Source: Constrictibacter sp. MBR-5 (GTDB taxonomy: Bacteria; Pseudomonadota; Alphaproteobacteria; JAJUGE01). From it: a stretch of 64,000 bases of DNA. The notes under the pieces are model-generated. The model saw nothing but the letters and a program-made list of their open reading frames with translations. It did no database searches and was not told the DNA's origin. Below, piece by piece: positions 26,000-35,544 of the stretch. The stretch covers positions 186,001 to 250,000 of the forward strand of contig NZ_JBEPTK010000001.1 in assembly GCF_040549485.1 (NCBI RefSeq), in the 5' to 3' direction. Each line of letters begins with the position of its first letter. Position 1 is the first letter of the stretch. The position numbers were made by a program, and so were the translations under genes.

Positions 26000-27244
26000 T
26001 CATGCGGATTCGGCGCTGGCCGCAGCTTCAGTCCACGGATCGAGCTGCACGGGCGGCGGCGTCGTCGTCGACATCGGCACGAACACCGTCTTCTCGTCGT
26101 GAGGCGCCGGCGACCGCTGGCGAATCCGCCACAGGGTGAAGGCGGCGAGCAACACTCCGCCGCCGAGCGAGTAGTAGAACAGGGCGTTGCGGCCGAACAC
26201 GTCCATCAGGATGGATGCGGCGATCGGCCCCAGCATCGCGCCGAGCCCGAAAGCCAGCAGCAGCCCACTAGTCGCGGCAATGGCATCCTCCGGCGGCAGG
26301 AAGTCATTCGTATGTGCCACGGCGATCGGATAGATCGCGAAGGCGGTCCCGCCATAGACGGCACCGACCGCGAGCAGAAGACGCAGGTCCTCGCCCCCGG
26401 TCGCCGCCAGCACGCCGGCGGCCGCGACGAGACAGACGCAGACCGCCAAAAGGATGCGACGGCGGTCCATCCTGTCCGAGAGCCGCCCGATCGGCCAAGC
26501 CAGCACGAAGCCGCCGAAGATGATCGCCGCCATCCAGATCGAGACCTGCGACACGTCCAGCCCGGCGCCGCGCCCGTAGATCGGTACCAGGGCGTAGAGC
26601 GGTCCGAGCAGTGCCCCGGAGATGAGGCAGGCCACGATACCCAGCGGCGACGCCTCGACCAGCTGACGCAAGGTGAGGCGCGACACCTCCTCCTGCGACG
26701 GCACTGCCTGCCGCGTCAGGCAGACCGGCACGATCGCCAGCATCACCAGGATCGTCGCGACGCTGAAGGCCTCGAAGCCGCGCGCGCCGAAGACCAAGAG
26801 CAGAAGCTGCCCCAGGCCGATAGCGACATAGTTCGCCACCATGTAGAGGGAGAAGACGCGGCCGCGGTTCTCGTTGCGCGACGACATGTTGAGCCAGCTC
26901 TCCATGACGATGAAGAGCGCCGCCAGGCTGTAGCCGGCGATGGCGCGCAGCACGCACCAGACGACCGCGTCGACGAAGATCGCATGCAGCAGCATCGTCG
27001 TGCCGGCGATCGCGGCGAAGGCCGCGAACGAGCGGATATGCCCGACGCGAAAGATGAGGTCCTGGCTGATCCGGGTGCCGAAGAGCAGGCCGAGATAGTA
27101 GGCGGCGGAGACGAAGCCGGCCGTTTGGGTCGAAAACCCGGCGATATCGAGCCGAAGGCTGAGCAGCGTCGTCATCAGCCCATTGCCGAGTTGGAAGATC
27201 AGCGACGCGAGAATGACGGGCAGGACGGCACGATAGACGGACAT
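26000..27244 (-). CDS. MFS transporter, YcaD-like
   Basis: A 414-aa protein with twelve membrane helices. Motifs are YYLGLLFGTRISQDLIFRVG (loop 2-3), RAIAGYSLAALFIVMESWLN and WPIGRLSDRMDRRRILLA (second-half loop), plus GLLLAFGLGAMLGPIAAS. The helix-5 region ESWLNMSSRNENRGRVFSLY is characteristic of the YcaD/UMF1-like branch of uncharacterised exporters. Substrate is unknown. The gene has about 170 non-coding bases on its 3' side before the S41 protease gene, containing only an imperfect inverted repeat (25889-25929). Confidence 0.85.
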   Translation of the reverse strand: MSVYRAVLPVILASLIFQLGNGLMTTLLSLRLDIAGFSTQTAGFVSAAYYLGLLFGTRISQDLIFRVGHIRSFAAFAAIAGTTMLLHAIFVDAVVWCVLRAIAGYSLAALFIVMESWLNMSSRNENRGRVFSLYMVANYVAIGLGQLLLLVFGARGFEAFSVATILVMLAIVPVCLTRQAVPSQEEVSRLTLRQLVEASPLGIVACLISGALLGPLYALVPIYGRGAGLDVSQVSIWMAAIIFGGFVLAWPIGRLSDRMDRRRILLAVCVCLVAAAGVLAATGGEDLRLLLAVGAVYGGTAFAIYPIAVAHTNDFLPPEDAIAATSGLLLAFGLGAMLGPIAASILMDVFGRNALFYYSLGGGVLLAAFTLWRIRQRSPAPHDEKTVFVPMSTTTPPPVQLDPWTEAAASAESA

Positions 27245-27317
27245 GGCTCACCGATGGGCCGGCAGGAAGCGACCTTAGATGGGGCCCCGATCGCTCACGC
27301 CAACCGTCGATGGCGGC

Positions 27318-28427
27318 TCAGCCGACGTGCGGCTGGGCGATATAGTCTTCCGCCTGCATTTCCATCAGGCGGGATGCCGTCCGCTGGAACTCGAAGGCAC
27401 CACGGCCTTCGGGATAGAGTTCCTGCGGCGGGGCCGCAGCAGAGCAGACCAGATTGACCCTGTGTTCGTAAAGCGAGTCGATCAGGGTGACGAACCTGCG
27501 GGCCCGGTCACGGTGATCGGGCTGCATGCGCGGAATGCCCGACACAATAACCGTGTGAAAGGCTTTCGCCAGGGCCAGGAAGTCAGCCGGACCGAGCGGC
27601 TTGTCGCAAAGTTCGAGGAACGTGAACCAGGCCACGCCCCGCGCCGCCCGCGGCACATCCAGCTTGCGCCCCTTCAGCCGCAGTTCCGTCGGCCGCGCCG
27701 GCGCCTCGTCGGTCAACGCCGCGAAGGCTTCGGCCAGCGCCGCCTCGGCGCGCGCATCCGCCGGCACGTGATAGGTCGGCTGGCCCTTCAGCCGCGCGAG
27801 CCGGTAGTCGGTGCCGCCGTCCACGGAGAAGACCTCGCAGCGTCGCTCGATCATGCCGATAAACGGCATGAAGCTCTCCCGCTGCAGTCCGTCCTTGTAG
27901 AGGTTGCAAGGCTCGACGTTGGAGGTCGCGACGACCACCACGCCGCGCTCGAACAGGGCCTCGAACAGCCGGCCCAGGATCATCGCATCGGTAATGTTGT
28001 CGACCTGGAACTCGTCGAAGCAGAGCAGCCAGGCATCCTCGGTCACCGCGTCGGCGATCGCGGGGAGCGGATCGCCCCCCTTTCCGCCGCGGCGCAGCCT
28101 GTGTGCGCGCTCGTGCACCTCCTGGAGAAACTCGTGGAAGTGGACGCGCCGCTTGCGCGCCACGGGTGCGGTGACGAAGAAGAGGTCCATCAGCATCGAC
28201 TTGCCGACGCCGACCGGCCCGAACATGTAGATGCCGCGCGGTGGCTCCTGCTTCGGCCGGTCGAGGCCCAGCTTGGCGCGCCAACCCGTCGAGCCCCCCG
28301 GCCGATAGGTCGCGAGCTCGTCGTAGAGCCGCTGCATCCGGCACGCCGCCTCGTCCTGCGCCGCGTCCGGTCGCATGTCGCCGCTCTTGCGGCGCTCGGC
28401 GAGCGCCGCGACTGGTCCCTGTGTCAT
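27318..28427 (-). CDS. zapE: Cell division protein ZapE (AFG1-family ATPase)
   Basis: A 369-aa AAA-type ATPase. Walker A is [18 protein letters not shown], Walker [19 protein letters not shown], and the family-specific segment [20 protein letters not shown] follows; [18 protein letters not shown] is also conserved. ZapE associates with the Z-ring at constriction in Escherichia coli; the eukaryotic homologue AFG1/LACE1 works in mitochondrial protein quality control. A GTG in frame at 28466 would add 13 residues, but ATG 28427 ([16 protein letters not shown]) matches usual family starts. It follows the SAF-domain oxidoreductase gene on the same strand. Confidence 0.95.
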   Translation of the reverse strand: MTQGPVAALAERRKSGDMRPDAAQDEAACRMQRLYDELATYRPGGSTGWRAKLGLDRPKQEPPRGIYMFGPVGVGKSMLMDLFFVTAPVARKRRVHFHEFLQEVHERAHRLRRGGKGGDPLPAIADAVTEDAWLLCFDEFQVDNITDAMILGRLFEALFERGVVVVATSNVEPCNLYKDGLQRESFMPFIGMIERRCEVFSVDGGTDYRLARLKGQPTYHVPADARAEAALAEAFAALTDEAPARPTELRLKGRKLDVPRAARGVAWFTFLELCDKPLGPADFLALAKAFHTVIVSGIPRMQPDHRDRARRFVTLIDSLYEHRVNLVCSAAAPPQELYPEGRGAFEFQRTASRLMEMQAEDYIAQPHVG

Positions 28428-28545
28428 TCCCGAAGCCGTATCCGCCGGTATGGGTGGTTTCGACACTTAGCGGATGTACCCCGCAGCGTGAAGCCTCTGC
28501 AGGCGCACCCGCGGCCGCCAAGAGTTCTCTCCTGGCCGACGCGCT

Positions 28546-29895
28546 CTACCGCGGGGCCGGCGCGAAGGCGGCTTCCATTTGGCGGCGGAAGGCAATGGCG
28601 GGATCGGCAGCATCGAAGCTCACATCGCTCCAGCGCAGTGTCTCGCCCGCCTTGACCGCCCGGTTCAGCCGCACACCGTGCGCGAGACCTATCGGGAGGC
28701 CGCCGAGTGCCAAGCTGCGTTCTGCCGGCATGATCTTGCCCCACACCTTGTAGCCGCCCTCGCCGTCCAGCATGTCGCCTTCCGGCAGGTCGAACTTCGC
28801 CGTGGCCACGACGTCGGCCCGCCAGCTCTGCGCCGATCCGGTCGCCTCGCGGCGCAGGGCGGCGCTGGCCACCGAGATGCCCAGTTCCAGGCCGATCAGG
28901 TGGAACGGCCGCCACAGCGCCGCGTAGTTGCCCTCCTCGTCGCGAGCGAGGCCGTATTCGCGGAAACAGCGGCGGACATACTCGGTGTCGCCGGCGAAGA
29001 CGACGTAGACGCCCCAGCGCAGATTGTCGGGAACGGGCCCTCCCTCGTGCTTCTCGCTGGACACCACCTCCACCATGCCGCGCCGCTCCAGCAGCCCGTC
29101 GTCCGCCTCCGGCTTCAGGAACCGCGCAAGGTCCGGGATGGAGATCGCAGGGAAGGATAGGCCGCGGCTCGGCGCCGACAGGCCGGTGGCGTTCGCGACC
29201 GCCGCCATCTCGATGCCCGACTTCGTGCCGTCGATGAAGCTGTTGAACATCTGCGGGTTCAGGCTGTTCGCGCGCGCGTGCTCGGCGGAGAGCCCGTAAT
29301 AGTCCCAGACCGTCTCGGGCGTCGACTGGTGGAACATCGGCCGGTAGCGCGTGCCCTTGCCCGCCGCGATCACCTCGAACCCGCAGGTCCGCGCCCAGTC
29401 GACGAGTTCGCAGATCAGCGCCGGCTGGTCGCCGTAGGCGAGGCTGTAGACGACGCCCGCCTCGGCCGCCCGGCGGGCCAGCAGCGGGCCGGCCAGGGCG
29501 TCGGCCTCGACGTTGACCATCACGACGTGCCGCCCGTGGTCGAAGGCCAGCAGGGCGTGCCGGATGCCGGCACCGGGATTGCCGGTCGCGTCGATGACCA
29601 CGTCGAGGCCGTCGGCGGCGATCAGTGCCGCCGCATCGTCGGTTAGGAAGGTACCGCCATGCTTGCGCGCGGCGGCGAAGGAATGGGCGGAGTATTGGTC
29701 CTCCGGCCATCCCACCCGCGCCAGCGCCGCGCGCGCCTTGTCGAGATCGAGGTCGGCGATGCCGAGCACGTGGATGCCGGGCGTGCGGATCGCCTGGGCG
29801 AGGTACATCGAGCCGAACTTGCCGGCGCCGATGACGCCGATGCGCACCGGCTTCTTCTCCGCCTCGCGCGCTGCGAGCAGCTTGTGAAGATTCAT
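28546..29895 (-). CDS. NAD(P)-binding oxidoreductase with C-terminal SAF-like domain
   Basis: A 449-aa protein. Residues about 16-160 are a Rossmann domain of the homoserine-dehydrogenase/Gfo-Idh type (VRIGVIGAGKFGSMYLAQAI, DVVIDATGNPGAGIRHA); the central part (AYGDQPALICELVDWA, AGKGTRYRPMFHQSTPE, NSFIDGTKSGIEMAAVANAT) is the DRL-like catalytic region; the C-terminus (WGKIMPAERSLALGGLPIGLA, TLRWSDVSFD) is SAF-like. Related proteins act in oxidation of branched sugar acids or other carboxylates, but no reaction can be fixed here. It is separated by ten bases from the upstream DUF1445 gene, suggesting one pathway. Confidence 0.85.
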   Translation of the reverse strand: MNLHKLLAAREAEKKPVRIGVIGAGKFGSMYLAQAIRTPGIHVLGIADLDLDKARAALARVGWPEDQYSAHSFAAARKHGGTFLTDDAAALIAADGLDVVIDATGNPGAGIRHALLAFDHGRHVVMVNVEADALAGPLLARRAAEAGVVYSLAYGDQPALICELVDWARTCGFEVIAAGKGTRYRPMFHQSTPETVWDYYGLSAEHARANSLNPQMFNSFIDGTKSGIEMAAVANATGLSAPSRGLSFPAISIPDLARFLKPEADDGLLERRGMVEVVSSEKHEGGPVPDNLRWGVYVVFAGDTEYVRRCFREYGLARDEEGNYAALWRPFHLIGLELGISVASAALRREATGSAQSWRADVVATAKFDLPEGDMLDGEGGYKVWGKIMPAERSLALGGLPIGLAHGVRLNRAVKAGETLRWSDVSFDAADPAIAFRRQMEAAFAPAPR

Positions 29896-29905
29896 GTGGT
29901 GTCTC

Positions 29906-30721
29906 CTAGAAGCTGGCGAATTCGGCGTTGAGCCGGTCGGTCACGAGCATGTGTCCGGCCTTGTGAGTGATGCAGAACGGCGGCTTCGCCGCTTCTATCG
30001 CCAGTTGCGGGGTCACGCCGCAAGCCCAGAACAGCGGCACCTCGCCGGGCCTGATCTCGGGGTCGACCCCGGACCAGGGCGTGCGGATGTCCGGGATGCC
30101 GATCATCGCCGGATCGCCGAAATGCACCGGCGCGCCGTGGACCCGCGGGAAGCGCGACGTCACCTGGATCGCACGGATCGCGTCGCGCGGCGCGAACGGC
30201 CGCATCGAAACGATCATCGGCCCGGAGAAGGCACCGGCCGGCGCGGTTGCGATGCCGGTCCGGTAGATCGGCACCTTCGTGCCGTTGGCGATGTGCTGCA
30301 GCCGCAGCCCCGCCTGAAGCAGCGCCTCCTCGAACGAGTAGGAACAGCCCAGGGCGAAGGTAACCAGATCGTCCCGCCAAAGTTCACTTATGTCCGACGG
30401 TTCCTCGGTGCAGACGCCGTCGCGGAAGACGCGGTAGCGCGGCACGTCGCTGCGGATGTCGATATCGTCTCCCAAGTCCGGCAGCGTCCAGTCGCCCGGC
30501 GCACCGACGCCGATGACCGGGCAGGCCTGGCCGTTGCGCTGGCAGTAGAGCAGGAAGTCCGCCGCCCAGGCCTTTGGCAGGATGACGACGTTCGCCTGCA
30601 CGAACCCAGGGGCGAGACCTGTCGTAACCGTGTCGTGCGCACCCGAGCGCGCTGCCGTGCGCACGGCGCGGCCGGCGTCGCGACGGCCACCCCCGCCGTC
30701 GACGAGGGACCCATCCATCAT
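29906..30721 (-). CDS. Putative hydro-lyase, DUF1445 (D-glutamate cyclase-like) family
   Basis: A 271-aa protein matching DUF1445 closely: [101 protein letters not shown] and [17 protein letters not shown]. The mammalian homologue DGLUCY converts D-glutamate to 5-oxo-D-proline; bacterial members are annotated only as hydro-lyases. ATG 30721 (a second ATG follows at once) has GGAGG seven bases ahead. It sits between a CoA transferase gene (38 bases) and the SAF oxidoreductase gene (10 bases), probably one operon. Confidence 0.92.
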   Translation of the reverse strand: MMDGSLVDGGGGRRDAGRAVRTAARSGAHDTVTTGLAPGFVQANVVILPKAWAADFLLYCQRNGQACPVIGVGAPGDWTLPDLGDDIDIRSDVPRYRVFRDGVCTEEPSDISELWRDDLVTFALGCSYSFEEALLQAGLRLQHIANGTKVPIYRTGIATAPAGAFSGPMIVSMRPFAPRDAIRAIQVTSRFPRVHGAPVHFGDPAMIGIPDIRTPWSGVDPEIRPGEVPLFWACGVTPQLAIEAAKPPFCITHKAGHMLVTDRLNAEFASF

Positions 30722-30759
30722 CGGTAAGCCTCCACGGCCGCAGCGCCGACGCCCGTGCG

Positions 30760-31977
30760 TCAGGCGGCGACGATGATACCGCGGTCGCGCAGGTCCGCGA
30801 TACGCTCGGCAGAGATACCGACTTCGCGCAGGATCGCGACCGTATCGGCGCCGACGGCCGGCGGCTGCCGGCGCAGGCCCATGTCGTGGTCGCCGATCTC
30901 CAGCGGCAGGCGCGGCAACTTCGTGGTGCCGCCCTGAGGCAGTTCGACCTCCAGCACGCGGCCGGCGGCGTTCACCTGCGGGTCGTCGAAGAGATCGCGC
31001 GTGCGCGCCACTGGTGCGAACGGCACGCCGATGCGCTCGCACACCTCGACGAGCACCGCCTTGGACTGCCGCCTGGCGATGTCGGCGACGATCGGCAGCA
31101 GGATCGGGCGTGCCGCGACGCGCGCCTCGTTCGTGGCGTAGTCCGGGTTGTCGAGCAGGTCCTGCCGGCCGAACTCCGTGCAGAAGCGGCGCCAGTGATT
31201 GTCGCTGGTGATGCCGACAAAGACCTGTTCGCCATCCTGGGTCTCGAACGGCTCGTAGATGCCCCAGGCGCCGTGACGGGCGGGCATCGGCGGCACTTCG
31301 CGTCCGGTCAGCGCCTCCCCGGCCATGTGCTGCGCCATCAGGAATACGGTCGACTCGAACAGGGCGCTCTTCACGAGTTGCCCCTTTCCGGTGCGGTCGC
31401 GCTCGCGCAGCGCGGCCAGGACGGCAATGACGGCGAAGGTACCGCCCATGATATCGATCACCGATGTGCCGGCCCGCAGCGGCCGCCCCGGCGGGCCGGT
31501 CATGTAGGCGAGTCCGCCCATGAACTGAACCACCTCGTCCAGCGCCGGCCGGTGCTCGTACGGACCCGAGAGGAAGCCCTTCAGTGCGCAGAAGATCAGC
31601 CGCGGGTTCGCCTTGCGCAGGTCCTCCCAGCCGCAGCCGAGCCGCTCCATCGTACCGGGGCCGTAATTCTCCAGTACCACGTCGGCCTTCGCGGCGAGCG
31701 CGTGGGCGAGTTGCCTGCCTTCCTCGGACTTCAGGTCGAGCGCGATGCTGCGCTTGTTGCGGTTGAAGGTCAGGAAGAAGCCGGCGGCGAAACCCGGCAG
31801 GCGCCGCGTCTTATCGCCGCCCGGCGCCGGCTCCACCTTGATCACGTCGGCGCCCATGTCAGCGAGGACGAGCCCCGCCGACGGCCCCATGATCGTGTGA
31901 CAGAATTCGAGCACCCGCACGCCCGCCAGCGGCAGGGCATGTCCAGTCTCAGGCGAACTCGCGGCTTCGGCGGTCAT
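30760..31977 (-). CDS. Family III CoA transferase (CaiB/BaiF type)
   Basis: A 405-aa enzyme with the family III start [58 protein letters not shown] and [16 protein letters not shown]. The catalytic Asp is probably the one in [21 protein letters not shown], where formyl-CoA transferase Asp169 aligns by motif. These enzymes move CoA between carboxylic acids, activating a substrate for breakdown. ATG 31977 is chosen; the frame continues open to 32151 without family sequence. The substrate is unknown; the neighbouring thiolase and hydro-lyase suggest acyl-CoA catabolism. Confidence 0.93.
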   Translation of the reverse strand: MTAEAASSPETGHALPLAGVRVLEFCHTIMGPSAGLVLADMGADVIKVEPAPGGDKTRRLPGFAAGFFLTFNRNKRSIALDLKSEEGRQLAHALAAKADVVLENYGPGTMERLGCGWEDLRKANPRLIFCALKGFLSGPYEHRPALDEVVQFMGGLAYMTGPPGRPLRAGTSVIDIMGGTFAVIAVLAALRERDRTGKGQLVKSALFESTVFLMAQHMAGEALTGREVPPMPARHGAWGIYEPFETQDGEQVFVGITSDNHWRRFCTEFGRQDLLDNPDYATNEARVAARPILLPIVADIARRQSKAVLVEVCERIGVPFAPVARTRDLFDDPQVNAAGRVLEVELPQGGTTKLPRLPLEIGDHDMGLRRQPPAVGADTVAILREVGISAERIADLRDRGIIVAA

Positions 31978-32038
31978 CGTTCCGGCATCCTGCTGTGCGA
32001 CGGTGGCATGGTAGTCCGGCCCGACGTGGACACGCAAA

Positions 32039-32074
32039 CGGCCGGACCGAGGCGCTAAAACCTCGGTCCGGCCG
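32039..32074 (-). terminator. Strong hairpin downstream of the thiolase gene
   Basis: A perfect 14-bp inverted repeat (CGGCCGGACCGAGG and its complement) with an eight-base loop lies 25 bases past the thiolase stop and before the CoA transferase gene. On the minus strand it is followed by TTTGCG. It separates the thiolase transcript from the downstream catabolic genes. Confidence 0.75.
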
Positions 32075-32099
32075 CTCGTGTCGGCCAGGCCGCAGCCGT

Positions 32100-33287
32100 T
32101 CAGGCGCTCTTTTCGAACGCCATCGCCGTGGCTTCGCCACCACCGATGCACAGGCTGGCGACGCCCTTCTTCACATCGTACTTGTACATCGCATTGATCA
32201 GCGTCGCGATGATGCGCGCGCCGGACGCACCGACCGGATGGCCGAGCGCGCAGGCGCCGCCATGTACGTTCACTTTGTCTGGCGACAGGTTGAACTCCTT
32301 CATCGCCGCCATCGGGACGACCGCAAAGGCCTCGTTGATCTCATAGAGGCCGACCTCGTCCGGCGACCAGCCGGTCTTGGCGTAGAGCGTCTTCAGCGCG
32401 CCCACCGGGGCCGTGGTAAACCACTCCGGCTCCTGGCTGTGCGTCGAGTGCGCGACGATCGTCACCAGCGGCGTCAGTCCGCGGCGCTCGGCCTCGGAGC
32501 GGCGCATCATGACGAGTGCGGCGGCACCGTCGGAGATCGAGCTGGAGTTGGCCGGGGTCACGGTGCCGTCCTTCGAGAAGGCCGGACGCAGCGTCGGGAT
32601 CTTCTCGATGTTCGCGGTGAACGGCTGTTCGTCGCGGCTGACGACCCTCTCGCCCTTACGGCCCTTGACGGTCATCGGCACCATCTCGCGGTCGAAGGTG
32701 CCGTCCTCGTTGGCCTTCTTCGCGCGGTTGAGCGAGCGGATCGCGAACTCGTCCTGCTGCTCGCGCGTGAACTGATAGCGCTCTGCCGTCGCCTCGGCGA
32801 AATGGCCCATCAGCTTGCCGGGCTGATACGCGTCTTCCAGGCCGTCCCAGAACATTGCGTCGAGGACCTGGCCGTGGCCCATACGTAGGCCGCCGCGGCC
32901 CTTCGGCAGCATGTAGGGGATGTTGGTCATGCTCTCGAAGCCGCCCGCAACCATGATGTCGTTCGAGCCGGCGACCAGCAGATCGTGCGACAGCATGGTC
33001 GCCTTCATCGCCGAGCCGCAGAGCTTGTTGATCGTGGTGGCGCCGGCGGACATGGGGATGCCGGCATTGATCGCCGCCTGACGGGCCGGGCCCTGACGCT
33101 GACCGTGCTGGAGCACGCAGCCCATGATGATCTCTTCGACGTCTTCCGGCTTCACGCCGGCGTCGGCGAGAGCGCCCTTGATCGCCGTCGTGCCGAGCTC
33201 GGGCCCGGTCGCGTCGGCGAGGTCGCCCTGGAAACCGCCCATGGGCGTGCGCGCCATGCCGACGATGACGATCGGGTCTTCCCGCAT
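32100..33287 (-). CDS. Acetyl-CoA C-acetyltransferase family thiolase
   Basis: A 395-aa thiolase. The nucleophile Cys is in TTINKLCGSAMKATMLS, the base His in NVHGGACALGHPVGASG and the second Cys in SLCIGGGEATAMAF; GFESMTNIPYMLP is also conserved. Thiolases either condense two acetyl-CoA or cleave beta-ketoacyl-CoA. The segment GSAMKA in place of the commoner GSGLKA is a subgroup variant. The ATG at 33287 has GAGGAGAAGGAAT before it. Strong hairpins lie on both sides, so it is probably monocistronic. Biosynthetic (PHB) versus degradative role cannot be told from sequence. Confidence 0.95.
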   Translation of the reverse strand: MREDPIVIVGMARTPMGGFQGDLADATGPELGTTAIKGALADAGVKPEDVEEIIMGCVLQHGQRQGPARQAAINAGIPMSAGATTINKLCGSAMKATMLSHDLLVAGSNDIMVAGGFESMTNIPYMLPKGRGGLRMGHGQVLDAMFWDGLEDAYQPGKLMGHFAEATAERYQFTREQQDEFAIRSLNRAKKANEDGTFDREMVPMTVKGRKGERVVSRDEQPFTANIEKIPTLRPAFSKDGTVTPANSSSISDGAAALVMMRRSEAERRGLTPLVTIVAHSTHSQEPEWFTTAPVGALKTLYAKTGWSPDEVGLYEINEAFAVVPMAAMKEFNLSPDKVNVHGGACALGHPVGASGARIIATLINAMYKYDVKKGVASLCIGGGEATAMAFEKSA

Positions 33288-33348
33288 ATTCCTTCTCCTC
33301 ATTCTGTCTGCGCGGCGCTCCGCGCGCTCGCGCGCACTATACCACCTG

Positions 33349-33376
33349 CGGCGGGGCCCGCTATCGGGCCCCGCCG
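33349..33376 (-). terminator. Strong hairpin downstream of the TPR gene
   Basis: A perfect 12-bp GC-rich stem (CGGCGGGGCCCG and complement) with a CTAT loop begins ten bases past the TPR gene stop. There is no T-run on the minus strand; the stem strength alone suggests termination or pausing before the thiolase gene. Confidence 0.65.
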
Positions 33377-33385
33377 TAAGCTCGA

Positions 33386-34990
33386 TCAACGGCCCAGGCG
33401 CTTGAGATCGGCCTTTGCGGCGGCCGTTTCGACCAGCGTCCGGTCGCCGCTGGCGGCGGAGCGTTGGAGCATCTCCCGTGCGCTCTGCTTCTGGTTCTGC
33501 AGCAGGTACCACTCGCCGATGTAGAAGTTCGCCTCCGCCAGCCGGCTCGCCGCCCTGGCCGGATCGGCATTCGCCGCCGCAACTACGGCATTCGGATCAG
33601 TCTGGCCCAGAAAGAGTTGCACCGCAGGCCAGGGCCAAGCCGCCTTGTTTATGCTGTCAGACTGCTTCGCCAGCAGTTCGGCGCCGGTGTCGCCGCTGCG
33701 GCTGCGGGCGATGTGCGCGAACATGGCCGCATAGGCATTGGACGGTGCCGCGGCGGTCACCTTGCCGAAGTCACCCGCCGCCTCCTTGAAGCGCCCGTCC
33801 AGGAAGCGGAAGACGCCCCGCTCCCACAATGCCAGCGGGTGGTTCTTGCGCAACTCGACGACGCGCGTGCCACGCTCGACGGCGGTGGCATAGTCGCCCT
33901 TCTCGACACTGGCCCAGGCGAGGCGGCTGAGTGTGACGGTATCGTTGGGTTCCAACTTGGCCGCGGCTTCGAGATCGGTGATCGCACGGTCCACCGCCCC
34001 CTGCCGCAATTCGAGATTCCCGCGAGCGCTCAGGACGGAGGCCTCGTTCGGGTTCAGTTCGAGCGACCTGTTGAAGTCGGCCAGCGCGCCAGTGACATCG
34101 GCCGCATCGGCCTTAACGCGGCCGCGGGTAGCGTACCACGAAGCCAGCAGGTCGGGCCGACCCTCCGGTACCAGCCCGATCGCACCGTCGAGGTCGGCGA
34201 TGGCCTCGGCATTGCGGTCGAGAGTCGCATAGACGCTGCCGCGCATCGCATAGAGGACGGCGCGCCGGATCGGCTGCGCCTGGACCATGAGGGTCAGCGC
34301 CTTGTTGAGGTCGGCAAGCGCCGGCTCGAAGCGCCGCTCGTCGATGTGCAGGCGCGCCCGCAGGAAATAGCGGTCAGCGAGAGCGGCCGAGCCCTTCGGC
34401 GACGCAGCGATGGCGACGTCGAGATCCTTGAGTGCCTTTGCCTCGTCCCGCATCGCGGCGTGCATGCGGGCACGGTCGGTGTACCACTTGGCCCGCTTCG
34501 CCGGCGCTGCCTTTGGATTGGCGGCGATAACCTTGTCCATCGCCGCGATGCCTTCGGCGGGCTTTCCGCCGACGGCCAGCAGCGCGGCACGATCAACCGC
34601 AACGTCCGGATCCTTCGGATCGAGCTTCGCGGCCTGGTCGTAGGCGGCGAGCGCGCTCGCCATGTCCTGCTGGGCCGCCGCAATGGCGCCGCGGCAGGCA
34701 TAGGCCTCGCTCGACTTGGGGTTCAGTTCCAGGGCCTTCGCCGCATCCACCTTGGCCGGCTCCGCGTTGCCGGTCATCGCGAGGACGCTGCACCGCAGCG
34801 CGTGTGCCGATGCCAGATCCCGGCCCTTCAGCGTGTTCGACTTGATGGCCTGGTCGACCTGGGCCATTGCCGCGCGCGGGTCGCCGCGATCGAGAGCATC
34901 GCGTGCCGCGGCCACATCGCCCTTCGCATCAGCGAAGGCGGGACCGGCGACGGCCATCGCCGCGAAGCAGGTTAGGACGAGCCGTTTCAT
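33386..34990 (-). CDS. Exported tetratricopeptide-repeat protein
   Basis: A 534-aa protein with a cleavable signal peptide (MKRLVLTCFAAMAVAGPAFA) and about ten TPR units of 34 residues, such as PKSSEAYACRGAIAAAQQDM, PNEASVLSARGNLELRQGAV and PNDTVTLSRLAWASVEKGDY. The C-terminal region (AWPWPAVQLFLGQTD then EANFYIGEWYLLQNQKQSAR) resembles the end of NlpI-like and alphaproteobacterial periplasmic TPR proteins. It is probably a periplasmic scaffold for protein complexes; partners are unknown. A strong hairpin follows the stop. Confidence 0.88.
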   Translation of the reverse strand: MKRLVLTCFAAMAVAGPAFADAKGDVAAARDALDRGDPRAAMAQVDQAIKSNTLKGRDLASAHALRCSVLAMTGNAEPAKVDAAKALELNPKSSEAYACRGAIAAAQQDMASALAAYDQAAKLDPKDPDVAVDRAALLAVGGKPAEGIAAMDKVIAANPKAAPAKRAKWYTDRARMHAAMRDEAKALKDLDVAIAASPKGSAALADRYFLRARLHIDERRFEPALADLNKALTLMVQAQPIRRAVLYAMRGSVYATLDRNAEAIADLDGAIGLVPEGRPDLLASWYATRGRVKADAADVTGALADFNRSLELNPNEASVLSARGNLELRQGAVDRAITDLEAAAKLEPNDTVTLSRLAWASVEKGDYATAVERGTRVVELRKNHPLALWERGVFRFLDGRFKEAAGDFGKVTAAAPSNAYAAMFAHIARSRSGDTGAELLAKQSDSINKAAWPWPAVQLFLGQTDPNAVVAAANADPARAASRLAEANFYIGEWYLLQNQKQSAREMLQRSAASGDRTLVETAAAKADLKRLGR

Positions 34991-35061
34991 GCATTCTCCT
35001 GGGCCGTGGCTAGACGCCTAATTTGGCCGGCAGGCGGCGTTCCGCAATGGGAACCGCCCCT

Positions 35062-35544
35062 TCAGCGCGTGATCAGGCGCTTGGCGTAATGGTACTCGAC
35101 GGTGTTCGAGATATCCGCCAGCGAGCGCGTCTGCGTCTGCCGGACATAGCCGCAGCGTTCGTAGAGGCGGTGCGCATCAAGGAAGCGAGTGTCCGACCAG
35201 AGTTCGACCTCGCCCGCGCCGGTCTCCACCGCTGCAGCCTCGACCATCCCAACGAGCGTCCGGCCCAACCCGCGGCGGCGCTGAGACCGGTCGACATAGA
35301 GCTTGCAAACTTCGACCCCCAGCGGCGACGGCAGGTAGCCCGCCGATGCAACGATGCGGCCGTCCTGCTCCGCCACCCAGAAACGGCCGCCACGCTCGGA
35401 GACGTAGCGCGCGATCGCCCGCAGTTCCGGCACCTCGCCGTCGACGTCGAGGAAGCAGCCGTCATACTCGGCCCAGCAGGCCCCGATGAGCGCGATCAGG
35501 CCATCGGCGTCCGAATCGCGCGCCTCCCGGATCGCCGGACTCAC
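35062..35544 (-). CDS. GNAT family N-acetyltransferase
   Basis: A 160-aa acetyltransferase of the GNAT fold. IREARDSDADGLIALI opens the domain, VCKLYVDRSQRRRGLGRTLV is the acetyl-CoA binding motif A (R-R-x-G-L-G), and LDAHRLYERCGYVR is the terminal motif B. Acceptor is unknown. The start is GTG 35544, overlapping the mgtE stop by four bases (GTGA), so it is translationally coupled to mgtE. Confidence 0.9.
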   Translation of the reverse strand: MSPAIREARDSDADGLIALIGACWAEYDGCFLDVDGEVPELRAIARYVSERGGRFWVAEQDGRIVASAGYLPSPLGVEVCKLYVDRSQRRRGLGRTLVGMVEAAAVETGAGEVELWSDTRFLDAHRLYERCGYVRQTQTRSLADISNTVEYHYAKRLITR

